From NCBI GenBank assembly GCA_002405555.1, contig DHMA01000132.1, positions 2,710 through 8,876 on the forward strand: 6,167 bases of DNA, written 5' to 3'. Below, in pieces: positions 1 to 5,210 of the stretch. Below the pieces are notes generated by a model, which was given only the letters and a program-made list of their open reading frames with translations, did no database searches and had not been told where the DNA came from. The position numbers and the translations under genes are program-made. The stretch's first letter is position 1. Each line of letters begins with the position of its first letter. Source of the DNA: Opitutia bacterium UBA4654 (GTDB lineage Bacteria > Verrucomicrobiota > Verrucomicrobiia > Opitutales > Intestinicryptomonadaceae).

Positions 1-825
1 GCCCGCGTCTATGCCCGAATACGAGCCGTCGGAGACAAGCTCGGCGTAGCGGAGGGCGAGCTTTGCGCGGTCGGAGGGGGTCGGCGGAACGAATTCCGTT
101 CCGTCCATTTTTGCGCGGATTTCCCCGAAGACCCACGGATTCCCCAGCGCCGCGCGCCCCACCATGAAGCCCGCACACGCGGAATTGCGCAAACGCGCGG
201 TCTCGAGCTTTTCGACCGAGCCGTTGCCTATTAGCGGCACTGAGAGCGACTGCGCGGTTTTTTCAATCAAGTCCCAGTCGGCGTCGCCCTCGTAGCCGCG
301 GGCTTTCGTGCGTCCGTGGAGGGTTATGAAGCTCGCGCCCGCGTCGGCGAGGGCGCGGGCGGCGTCGGGCACTATAATGGAAGAGCTATCCCAGCCCGTG
401 CGCATTTTTGCCGATACCGGAATGCGCTTCAACGCCCCCGCCACCGCCGCAACAATCTTGCGCATGAGTTCGGGATTTTTCAGCAAAGCCGCCCCAGCCC
501 CGGCCGAAGTTGCGTTCGGCGCGGGACAGCCGAAGTTTATGTCGATAAAGTCGGGCGCAACCCTCTCCTCCACAAGCGACGCCGCGTCGGCGACCTCCTT
601 TGGGTCCGAGCCGAAAATCTGCACCCCGAACGGACGCCCGCCCTCCGTAAACGAAAGCTTTTCGAAAACCCGCGCCGCGCCGCTCAAAACCGCCCTGCTG
701 TACACGAATTCGCTGACGGAAACGTCCGCGCCGTACTCGCGGCAAATGCACCTGCAAGGCTCGTTGGAAAAGCCCGCCATCGGAGCCAAAAACAGCAGCT
801 TTTTCCCTTCGGGGAACTCTACCAT
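1..825 (-). CDS. dusB: tRNA-dihydrouridine synthase, DusB-like (3' end cut by window)
   Basis: FMN enzyme that reduces uridine to dihydrouridine in the D-loop of tRNA, acting in the cytoplasm. The 275 visible residues form the TIM-barrel catalytic domain. APMAGFSN (14-21) is the FMN-binding N-terminal strand. INFGCP (96-101) carries the presumed catalytic Cys100. K140-M-R142 and HGRT (170-173) are the usual FMN/tRNA residues, GNG is at 200-202, and MVGRAALGNPW (221-231) is the phosphate-binding end of the barrel. The frame is open at base 1, so the helical C-terminal tRNA-binding domain is missing (family members are about 320-350 residues). The ATG at 825 is preceded by GGGGGA at a spacing of about 8. 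It overlaps the end of the CPBP gene by 7 bases, which suggests translational coupling. Asn105 stands where E. coli DusB has Lys in its GCPxxK stretch. The family is certain; the DusB subgroup is inferred. Confidence 0.93.
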   Translation of the reverse strand, partial: MVEFPEGKKLLFLAPMAGFSNEPCRCICREYGADVSVSEFVYSRAVLSGAARVFEKLSFTEGGRPFGVQIFGSDPKEVADAASLVEERVAPDFIDINFGCPAPNATSAGAGAALLKNPELMRKIVAAVAGALKRIPVSAKMRTGWDSSSIIVPDAARALADAGASFITLHGRTKARGYEGDADWDLIEKTAQSLSVPLIGNGSVEKLETARLRNSACAGFMVGRAALGNPWVFGEIRAKMDGTEFVPPTPSDRAKLALRYAELVSDGSYSGIDAG

Positions 826-1454
826 TCGACGAATCCCCCGCACACTTTAACGGCAAAAACACCGCAGTTGTACGCCGCGTGGGCGCACACGCACGGTAGA
901 AGCGAGCGCGTTTTGTTCTGCGGCACAAACCTCAGCGCGTAGAACAGAAGCGAGCACTCGAAAACCGCAAGCGTATTGATAAGCGGCTGCGCGGAAAAAT
1001 CGAAAGTCCACGTTCCGCCGAAGACCGACGCGCCTTCGGGAACTGTGTAGTCCCAAAGGAACGGGTGTCCCGCCGCGAAAAGAAACGAGAACAGAAAAAT
1101 ACTGCCGACCAGCGCCGCCCGACCGCGGTTCTTCACGACCAAATATCCGCGGAAAATAAGCTCCTCCACAAACGCCGCCCCTACCCACGAAAGCAACGCC
1201 CACGGCGCGACTTTCGTCTGGTCTGCCTCGACCCCCGCCGCAAGCTCGGCGCAAGTGTTTACCGCAAGCAACGCAAGCGCGGCAACGACCCCCACTGCGA
1301 CCAAGCCGAACGGCGCGGGAGTCGCGCCCTCGAACGCCCCCCTGCGCAATTCGCCCGTTTTGCGGAAGTGGCGCAAATCGCCCGTCCACATGGAGAAAAG
1401 CCACGCCGCGACGCCGAGCGAAAGCAGCGAAAATACGGGATTATCCTGAAACAT
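819..1454 (-). CDS. CPBP family intramembrane glutamic endopeptidase (ABI family)
   Basis: A 211-residue polytopic membrane protein of the CPBP (CAAX protease/bacteriocin-processing, ABI) family, whose members cleave peptide bonds within the membrane. All three family motifs are visible: EELIFR (Glu97, Glu98, Arg102), F126xxxH130, and H192xxxN196. Hydrophobic segments lie near residues 7-22, 48-66, 86-106, 113-130 and 155-178. I chose the ATG at 1454, not the in-frame ATG at 1496. It has a strong Shine-Dalgarno (GGGGGAGGG) ending 3 bases upstream, and it starts just before the first hydrophobic segment. The gene overlaps the upstream small membrane gene by 14 bases and the downstream dus gene by 7, so the three are probably one transcript. 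The substrate is unknown. Bacterial CPBP proteins have been tied to bacteriocin self-immunity, prenyl-protein-like processing and sigma/anti-sigma control, and nothing here decides between these. Confidence 0.88.
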   Translation of the reverse strand: MFQDNPVFSLLSLGVAAWLFSMWTGDLRHFRKTGELRRGAFEGATPAPFGLVAVGVVAALALLAVNTCAELAAGVEADQTKVAPWALLSWVGAAFVEELIFRGYLVVKNRGRAALVGSIFLFSFLFAAGHPFLWDYTVPEGASVFGGTWTFDFSAQPLINTLAVFECSLLFYALRFVPQNKTRSLLPCVCAHAAYNCGVFAVKVCGGFVEW

Positions 1455-1596
1455 CGTCCCTCCCCCACAAAATATAGCCCCAAACAACAATCGCAATCTG
1501 TGCGGCGAACATCAGCGCGACGAGAGTGTAGACGAACACGAAAAACTTGTCGGTTCTGCGTTTTTGTACTGTCGGCAATTTTGTAGTATTTTTCAT
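1441..1596 (-). CDS. Small single-pass membrane protein (hypothetical)
   Basis: A 51-residue protein that I do not recognise. It has a basic N-terminus (MKNTTKLPTVQKRRTDK, with KRR at residues 12-14). One strongly hydrophobic stretch follows from about residue 18 to 44 (FFVFVYTL through GYILW), then a short polar tail GRDDVSG. The charge pattern predicts the N-terminus in the cytoplasm. The ATG at 1596 has no clear Shine-Dalgarno. It was preferred to starts further upstream (1659, 1779) because those would add a Cys/Arg-rich stretch of non-protein-like composition. Its stop codon overlaps the start of the CPBP protease gene by 14 bases, which supports it being real and translated with the protease. 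It may be a partner of the protease or simply a small membrane gene; this is inference. It could also be a chance frame. Confidence 0.6.
   Translation of the reverse strand: MKNTTKLPTVQKRRTDKFFVFVYTLVALMFAAQIAIVVWGYILWGRDDVSG
1458..1466 (-). promoter_or_regulatory. Strong ribosome binding site of the CPBP gene
   Basis: On the minus strand the bases read GGGGGAGGG followed by ACG and the ATG at 1454. This near-perfect anti-16S complement fixes the start of the protease gene. It lies inside the last codons of the upstream 51-residue gene, so ribosomes finishing that gene could re-initiate here. The other starts in the window have much weaker sites. Confidence 0.7.
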
Positions 1597-1704
1597 GGCT
1601 GTATTACGCCCGAAGATTTCGCATTTTCGGAGCAAAACCGCAAGAAAATTCGCAGACATTCGGCAACGCCGCGCCGGAACTCTCCCGAAGTCCGCCCGCC
1701 GATT

Positions 1705-1761
1705 GCGACAATTTTGTAGCGACACTTTTGAAACCGCTACAAAATGGTAGCGACATTTTTG
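1705..1761. promoter_or_regulatory. Repeat cluster: 11-bp inverted repeat and three direct repeats, candidate activator/operator site
   Basis: ATTTTGTAGCG (1711-1721) and CGCTACAAAAT (1735-1745) form a perfect 11-base inverted repeat with a 13-base spacer. Overlapping it are three direct copies of GCGACAnTTTTG, at 1705-1716, 1719-1730 and 1750-1761. The cluster is centred about 125 bases upstream of the start point predicted from the sigma-54 promoter, where enhancer-binding activators usually sit. The sequence does not match the NtrC consensus (GCAC-N11-GTGC type), so the protein that binds it is unknown. It could equally be an operator for the divergent CPBP operon. A terminator role is unlikely, because both flanking genes point away from it. 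Confidence 0.55.
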
Positions 1762-1825
1762 GCGCAAAACCCGCCCCAAACGCCCTCACATTGAATTCAA
1801 GCAACTTACAAAACCCGACAAAAAC

Positions 1826-1842
1826 TGGCACGCGGTCTGCTT
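1826..1842 (+). promoter_or_regulatory. Sigma-54 (RpoN) promoter of the P-II/Amt operon
   Basis: TGGCACGCGGTCTGCTT matches the -24/-12 consensus TGGCACG-N4-TTGCWW, with a single deviation (CTGC for TTGC). The invariant GG (1827-1828) and GC (1839-1840) are exactly 12 bases apart, as the factor requires. Transcription should start near 1852, giving a leader of about 24 bases before the ATG at 1876. Sigma-54 with an NtrC-like activator is the classical control of P-II/Amt operons under nitrogen limitation, so position and gene function agree. Confidence 0.78.
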
Positions 1843-1875
1843 AATGAGAAAAAGCATCTCAACAAAGATACTCCA

Positions 1876-2217
1876 ATGAAACTCATAATAGCATACATCA
1901 AGCCCGAACAATTAGGCGAAGTGAAGAAGGAACTCTTCAAGAACCAAATTTACAGGCTGTCAGTGACAAACGCCCTCGGTTGCGGAAGGCAAAGAGGATA
2001 CAGCGAAAACTATCGCGGCAACGAAATAGAAGTGAACCTGCTCAAAAAAGTTCGCTTGGAAATCGGCGTCAACGACGAGTTTGTCGACATCACGGTCGAG
2101 TCCATCATAAAAGGAGCGCAGACCGACCACATCGGCGACGGAAAAATCTTCATTCTCGACATGCAGCAATGCATACGCGTTCGCACGCGCGAAACGGGTC
2201 CCGAAGCAATAGGCTAA
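1876..2217 (+). CDS. glnB: P-II family nitrogen regulatory protein (GlnB/GlnK type)
   Basis: Trimeric cytoplasmic sensor that binds ATP/ADP and 2-oxoglutarate and controls nitrogen proteins, most directly the Amt channel encoded next to it. The 113 residues align with E. coli GlnB without gaps over nearly the whole length. Visible landmarks are Lys9-Pro10, the Gly35-Cys36-Gly37-Arg38-Gln39 stretch (Gln39 contacts 2-oxoglutarate), Tyr46-Arg47-Gly48 in the T-loop, Lys58, the B-loop signature T83-DHI-GDGKIFI with Lys90, and Arg101/Arg103 at the nucleotide site. Position 51, the uridylylated Tyr in enteric proteins, is Ile; position 49, the cyanobacterial phosphorylation site, is Asn. Covalent modification at the usual sites therefore looks impossible, while Arg47, which inserts into Amt, is kept. 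It is preceded by a sigma-54 promoter and lies 28 bases before amtB. By linkage it could equally be named glnK. The start codon has no clear Shine-Dalgarno. Confidence 0.95.
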   Translation: MKLIIAYIKPEQLGEVKKELFKNQIYRLSVTNALGCGRQRGYSENYRGNEIEVNLLKKVRLEIGVNDEFVDITVESIIKGAQTDHIGDGKIFILDMQQCIRVRTRETGPEAIG

Positions 2218-2245
2218 AAAACTAACACTCTATATTTACACTATC

Positions 2246-3568
2246 ATGAACAGGAAAATTTTAACGGCTACCACCGTCTTCTCCATGCTCGCATGCCTCG
2301 CGGCGCGGGCAGAGGAAGCGGCGGCGGCGGCTCCCGCAAAGGTGTCCGCCGAAATGTTCACAGTAAACAATCTCTGGATTCTCTTGGGAGCGATTCTCGT
2401 TTTCTCGATGCACCCCGGGTTCGCGCTTGTCGAAACGGGCTTGTGCCGAGCAAAGAACAGCGTGAATATTCTAACAAAGAACATAATCACGGTTGCAATC
2501 GGTCTTCTGACGTACGTCGTAATCGGCTTCAACCTGATGTACCCCGGCGAATCCTGGATTTTGGGCAAGTTCCTCGGATTCGGAGGTCTCGGAGTCGCCG
2601 CCCCCGAAGGCGCGGCGATAGACTACAACGGAGGTCTCTATTCCTACTGGACCGACTTCATCTTTCAGGGCATGTTCGCCGCGACTGCCGTGACAATCGT
2701 CTCGGGCGCGGTTGCGGAACGAATCAAGTTTAACGCCTACATTATCTTTGCAATCCTCTACGCCACATTCGGCTACACGCTCATCGGCTCGTGGGGCTGG
2801 GGCGGCGGCTGGCTCAAAGACCTCGGATTCTACGACCTCGCGGGTTCGACATTCGTGCACTCGGTCGGCGGCTGGGCGGCTCTTGTGGGCGCGATTATGG
2901 TTGGCCCACGCATCGGAAAGTATGTAAACGGCAGAACGCACGCAATCCCCGGCAGCAACCTCGGGTTCGCAACACTCGGCGTGTTCCTCCTGTGGTTCGG
3001 CTGGTTCGGATTCAACGGCGCGTCGGTATTCTCGGCCGACACCACAATGGTCGCATACGTCTTTACGACGACAGCCCTCTCCGCTTCCGCGGGCTTGATG
3101 GCGGCTATGTTCACCTCGTGGTTCGTACAAAAGAAGCCCGACCTCTCCATGATTCTCAACGGTTGCTTGGCGGGTCTCGTAGGCATCACGGCTTCGGCGG
3201 ACTGTGTTTCGATTACAGCCTCCTGCGTAATCGGAGCAATTTCGGGTGTCGTGGTTGTATTCGCGGTCTACTTCTTCGACAAGCTCCACATCGACGACCC
3301 CGTCGGCGCGCTCTCCGTACACTTGGTATGCGGCGTGTGGGGAACGCTGGCGGTCGGCATCTTCTCGCCCGACCACGAGCTTGTCCCGCAAATCATCGGC
3401 ATAGTCGCGGTGGCGGTTGCGGCAATCGCAAGCAGCGGAATCATCTTCTACATCTTGAAGAAGATAATCGGCCTGAGAGTGGAACACTCCGAAGAACTCA
3501 GAGGTCTGGACGTAGGCGAACACGGTATGGAAGCCTACCACGGATTCCAAATTTTCTCGAACGAATAA
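2246..3568 (+). CDS. amtB: Ammonium transporter, Amt/MEP/Rh family
   Basis: Trimeric inner-membrane channel that takes up ammonium. The 440 residues begin with a cleavable signal peptide (MNRKILTATT..., likely cut after ALA-R-A at residue 22), as in E. coli AmtB. An Ala-rich stretch and about eleven membrane spans follow. Pore residues are recognisable: Phe140 in FQGMFA (E. coli Phe107), Trp185 in GWGGGWL, Asp197 in DLAGSTFVH, the twin histidines His205 and His359, and WFGFN (253-257). The first span reads MHPGFALVETGLCRAKN, the form typical of the cyanobacterial-like branch rather than the enteric one. The C-terminal cytoplasmic tail GLRV...RGLDVGEHGMEAY (409-431) is the conserved part that couples to P-II. 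It lies 28 bases after the P-II gene without a terminator, so the two share the sigma-54 promoter. Two terminators follow it. No clear Shine-Dalgarno precedes the ATG. Confidence 0.96.
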   Translation: MNRKILTATTVFSMLACLAARAEEAAAAAPAKVSAEMFTVNNLWILLGAILVFSMHPGFALVETGLCRAKNSVNILTKNIITVAIGLLTYVVIGFNLMYPGESWILGKFLGFGGLGVAAPEGAAIDYNGGLYSYWTDFIFQGMFAATAVTIVSGAVAERIKFNAYIIFAILYATFGYTLIGSWGWGGGWLKDLGFYDLAGSTFVHSVGGWAALVGAIMVGPRIGKYVNGRTHAIPGSNLGFATLGVFLLWFGWFGFNGASVFSADTTMVAYVFTTTALSASAGLMAAMFTSWFVQKKPDLSMILNGCLAGLVGITASADCVSITASCVIGAISGVVVVFAVYFFDKLHIDDPVGALSVHLVCGVWGTLAVGIFSPDHELVPQIIGIVAVAVAAIASSGIIFYILKKIIGLRVEHSEELRGLDVGEHGMEAYHGFQIFSNE

Positions 3569-3577
3569 CCACCATGC

Positions 3578-3606
3578 GATTCCGTCGGACAAGCTCCGGC
3601 GGAATC
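3578..3606 (+). terminator. First terminator-like hairpin after amtB
   Basis: GATTCCGTCGGA (3578-3589) pairs with TCCGGCGGAATC (3595-3606) around a 5-base loop: 12 pairs with one G-U. It starts ten bases after the amtB stop and is followed by GCCCTTT, which is only a weak U-tract. It may also act as a 3'-end stabiliser. Confidence 0.55.
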
Positions 3607-3617
3607 GCCCTTTCCCC

Positions 3618-3651
3618 AAAAATGCAAACGCAAATGCGTTTGCATTTTTTT
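3618..3651 (+). terminator. Rho-independent terminator after the glnB-amtB operon
   Basis: AAAAATGCAAACGCA (3618-3632) and TGCGTTTGCATTTTT (3635-3649) are perfect inverted repeats ending in a run of seven T. The A-run on the other side gives a matching U-tract on the minus strand, so it could work in both directions. It sits 12 bases after the first hairpin, making a tandem terminator that separates the operon from the porin gene. Confidence 0.8.
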
Positions 3652-3677
3652 GTTGCAAGACGTAAGAAAATAATAAT
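3650..3677 (+). promoter_or_regulatory. Possible sigma-70-type promoter of the porin gene
   Basis: TTGTTG (3650-3655) and AATAAT (3672-3677) are 16 bases apart. The -10 lies in an AT-rich 12-base palindrome TAATAATTATTA (3671-3682). The match is modest and overlaps the end of the terminator. A separate promoter is expected because two terminators precede the gene. No sigma-54 site is seen here. Confidence 0.35.
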
Positions 3678-3705
3678 TATTACCCGTTTTCAAACTACAA
3701 ACATC

Positions 3706-4566
3706 ATGAAAAAAACAATCACAGCAATATCATCGTTAATCGCATGCGCATGCGCATGCGCGTCCTACGCGGCGGAAGCTACGGTTGTAGCAGCCCCCGC
3801 GGCTCCCGCTGCCGCTCCTGCAGCTACCGCTCCCGCGGCTCAGCCCGAAGCGAAAGCAATCAACACTCTCGCCGACGAAGAAGTCTGCGCGAAGGTTCTC
3901 GACAAATTCTCGGCGTCGCTCACGCTCGGATTTGAATCGGAATACGTCTTCCGCGGCAAGGCTCTCGCGGGCGCTTCCCTCAATCCGCAAATCGACGCGG
4001 CGTACGACCTCAGCCACGGCTTCGCGGCATATGCCGGCGTTTGGGCCAACACCCCCACCAAGGCTGGCGTTTCCGACGAGATTGACTTCTATGCCGGCAT
4101 CACATACGAAATCAAGAACTTCACGTTCGACCTCGGCTACACGGCATACACCTACACGGACAACGCTGTCGACCCGAACTCGCACGAAATGAAATTCGCG
4201 GTTTCCTACGACACTGTCGATTTCCTCGGCGACTTCAACGTAAGCCCGACCGCCGCCGCCTACTACGACTTCACTCTCGGCGTCTACACGCTCGAAGCCG
4301 GCGCGACTTACTCGGCTCCCGTCACAAAGTGGATTGCCGACAGAAACTGGGGCACAATCGACCTCGCTGCCGTCTACGGCTGGACGACGACCGCTACAAG
4401 CGGCGGATACAGCTACTTTGCGGCTTCCGCGGACGCTGTCGTTGCCATCAACGAATACTGCACGCTCTCCGTCGGTGTTCGCTACGCATACAACAACGAC
4501 TACACCGAACTTGAATCCACTGCAAGCAGAGTTTGGTTCGGCACAAAAGCCTCCATCGGCTTCTAG
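3706..4566 (+). CDS. TorF family putative porin (Gcw_chp-type outer-membrane protein)
   Basis: A 286-residue predicted outer-membrane beta-barrel. It begins with a signal peptide (MKKTITAISSLIACACACASYA, probable cut after Ala22). A low-complexity Ala/Pro linker follows at about residues 24-51, then a barrel of alternating hydrophobic strands from about residue 68 to the end. SLTLGFESEYVFRGKAL (71-87), the GFAAYAGVWA strand (105-114) and EIDFYAGITYE (125-135) match the start of the TorF/Gcw_chp family as I recall it. The final residue is Phe286, the aromatic C-terminus used by barrel-insertion machinery. From memory, members of this family often sit beside P-II and Amt genes, and that is the arrangement here. 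A role in passing small nitrogen solutes through the outer membrane is inference. The chosen ATG gives the signal peptide directly; an open frame continues far upstream but is antisense-like readthrough of amtB. No clear Shine-Dalgarno is present. Confidence 0.82.
   Translation: MKKTITAISSLIACACACASYAAEATVVAAPAAPAAAPAATAPAAQPEAKAINTLADEEVCAKVLDKFSASLTLGFESEYVFRGKALAGASLNPQIDAAYDLSHGFAAYAGVWANTPTKAGVSDEIDFYAGITYEIKNFTFDLGYTAYTYTDNAVDPNSHEMKFAVSYDTVDFLGDFNVSPTAAAYYDFTLGVYTLEAGATYSAPVTKWIADRNWGTIDLAAVYGWTTTATSGGYSYFAASADAVVAINEYCTLSVGVRYAYNNDYTELESTASRVWFGTKASIGF
3741..3762. repeat. GCATGC tandem repeat in the porin signal-peptide codons
   Basis: Three and a half copies of a six-base unit (CGCATG) give 22 bases of unbroken pyrimidine-purine alternation, encoding the ACACACA part of the signal peptide. 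Such tracts can adopt Z-DNA and can slip. A change of one unit would keep the reading frame and add or remove two residues of the signal-peptide core. Confidence 0.6.
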
Positions 4567-4600
4567 GCGCGAGTCGCGCCACCCTACGGAGCTTCGCTCC
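4566..4600 (+). other. Two small hairpins at the 3' end of the porin mRNA
   Basis: GGCGCG-AGT-CGCGCC (4566-4580) starts in the stop codon, and GGAGC-TTC-GCTCC (4588-4600) follows. Neither has a T-tract, so they are not terminators by themselves. They may protect the 3' end ahead of the terminator at 4616-4641. Confidence 0.45.
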
Positions 4601-4615
4601 TTACAGTGATTATTC

Positions 4616-4641
4616 GGCGCGGCTATAACCGCGCCTTTTTT
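4616..4641 (+). terminator. Rho-independent terminator of the porin gene
   Basis: GGCGCGG (4616-4622) and CCGCGCC (4629-4635) form a perfect seven-base GC stem with a six-base loop. Six T follow directly at 4636-4641. It lies 50 bases after the porin stop. Confidence 0.85.
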
Positions 4642-4751
4642 GTATCAGTTCGTATTGGCTTCGCCAATTACTTGCGCTGGGATATTCTCTATTTTGTAAG
4701 AAACAAATTAAAATAGACGCGCTTTGCGCGGATAAAAAAGGGAAAACGGCA
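4642..4751. other. Non-coding spacer with short hairpins before the repeat array
   Basis: No gene is seen. The spacer holds ATTGGC-TTC-GCCAAT (4654-4668), an AT-rich inverted repeat with CTATTTT (4689-4695) and AAAATAG (4710-4716), and CGCGC-TTT-GCGCG (4718-4730) followed by GATAAAAAAG. These hairpins do not match the repeat units to the right in any obvious way. Confidence 0.45.
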
Positions 4752-4909
4752 ATCCGCAAACAAAAGTCGGCTACACAAACGCCCTACTCCGCTTTTATCC
4801 CAAAGCACTCTAAAAATCTTCCGCGCCGTGCGCTCACTATTTAGGCGCGTTAGAGTGCCAGTATAAGGGCGGCTTTACGCGCGACACAGGGCGCGTAGCG
4901 TACGCGGCT
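4752..4909. repeat. Array unit 1 (A-type)
   Basis: The first 34 bases are identical to unit 2 (4910-4943). The basal stem is GCACTCTAA (4805-4813) with TTAGAGTGC (4850-4858), nine perfect pairs. The inner hairpin is GCGC-CGT-GCGC (4823-4833). An alternative stem pairs CGCGCC (4822-4827) with GGCGCG (4844-4849). Confidence 0.7.
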
Positions 4910-5065
4910 ATCCGCAAACAAAAGTCGGCTACACAAACGCCCTGCTCCACTTTTTTCCCAACGCAATCTAAAATCTTCCGCGCTCCGCGCTGATTATTTA
5001 GGCGCGTCAAAGTGCTTTCATAAGGGTGGCTTTCCTGTGCGCACAGGGCGCGTGGCGTACGCGGA
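4910..5065. repeat. Array unit 2 (A-type head, B-like tail)
   Basis: The basal stem is the least perfect: GCAATCT (4963-4969) against AAAGTGC (5009-5015). The inner hairpin is GCGC-TCC-GCGC (4980-4990). Its tail (GGGCGCGTGGCGTACGCGGA) starts a stem GTGGCGT (5052-5058) with ACGCCAC (5073-5079) of unit 3. Confidence 0.65.
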
Positions 5066-5210
5066 TTTCCCAACGCCACGGTAGCTTGCGAAACGCCCTA
5101 CCCAACTTTTATCCCAGCGCACTTTAAAAATCTTCTGCGCCGTGCGCTCTAACAAAGTGCCCCTATAAGAGTGGCTTTGCGAGTGGCTCAGGGTGCGTGG
5201 CGTACTTGGA
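5066..5210. repeat. Array unit 3 (B-type, internally deleted)
   Basis: It lacks the ATTATTTAGGCGCGT segment of the other units, so it is the shortest at 145 bases, yet it keeps a perfect basal stem GCACTTT (5119-5125) with AAAGTGC (5154-5160) and the hairpin GCGC-CGT-GCGC (5137-5147). The deletion removes the alternative stem but spares the basal one. Confidence 0.65.

Larger units (their letters stand above)
1597..1875. promoter_or_regulatory. Divergent intergenic regulatory region (279 bp)
   Basis: The region lies between two divergently transcribed units, the minus-strand small membrane protein/CPBP/dus operon and the plus-strand P-II/Amt operon, so it must hold both promoters. The plus-strand one is visible as a sigma-54 site (1826-1842), with repeats at 1705-1761. 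For the minus-strand operon I see no convincing -35/-10 pair. Both strands contain open frames here, but they lack recognisable protein features and I do not call genes. Confidence 0.7.

Noticed and set aside
308..942. Plus-strand open frames of 180 and 208 codons opposite the dus gene
   Set aside because: They are shadows of the GC-rich minus-strand gene, and their peptides show no domain features.
1795..1810. IHF-like site between the repeat cluster and the sigma-54 promoter (ATTCAAGCAACTTA)
   Set aside because: It has one mismatch in the core and wrong spacing to the TTR part, so it is too weak to claim.
1547..1831. Short frames in the divergent intergenic region on both strands
   Set aside because: They have no ribosome site, an Arg/Cys-rich composition, and they overlap the repeat cluster and the promoter.
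2471..3658. A 395-codon open frame antisense to amtB
   Set aside because: It mirrors the codon bias of the ammonium transporter gene, and its composition (rich in Arg, Asp and Glu, with no domain) is that of an antisense shadow.
2791..3705. Upstream in-frame extension of the porin gene through amtB
   Set aside because: It reads amtB in the wrong frame and crosses two terminators. The ATG at 3706 begins a proper signal peptide.
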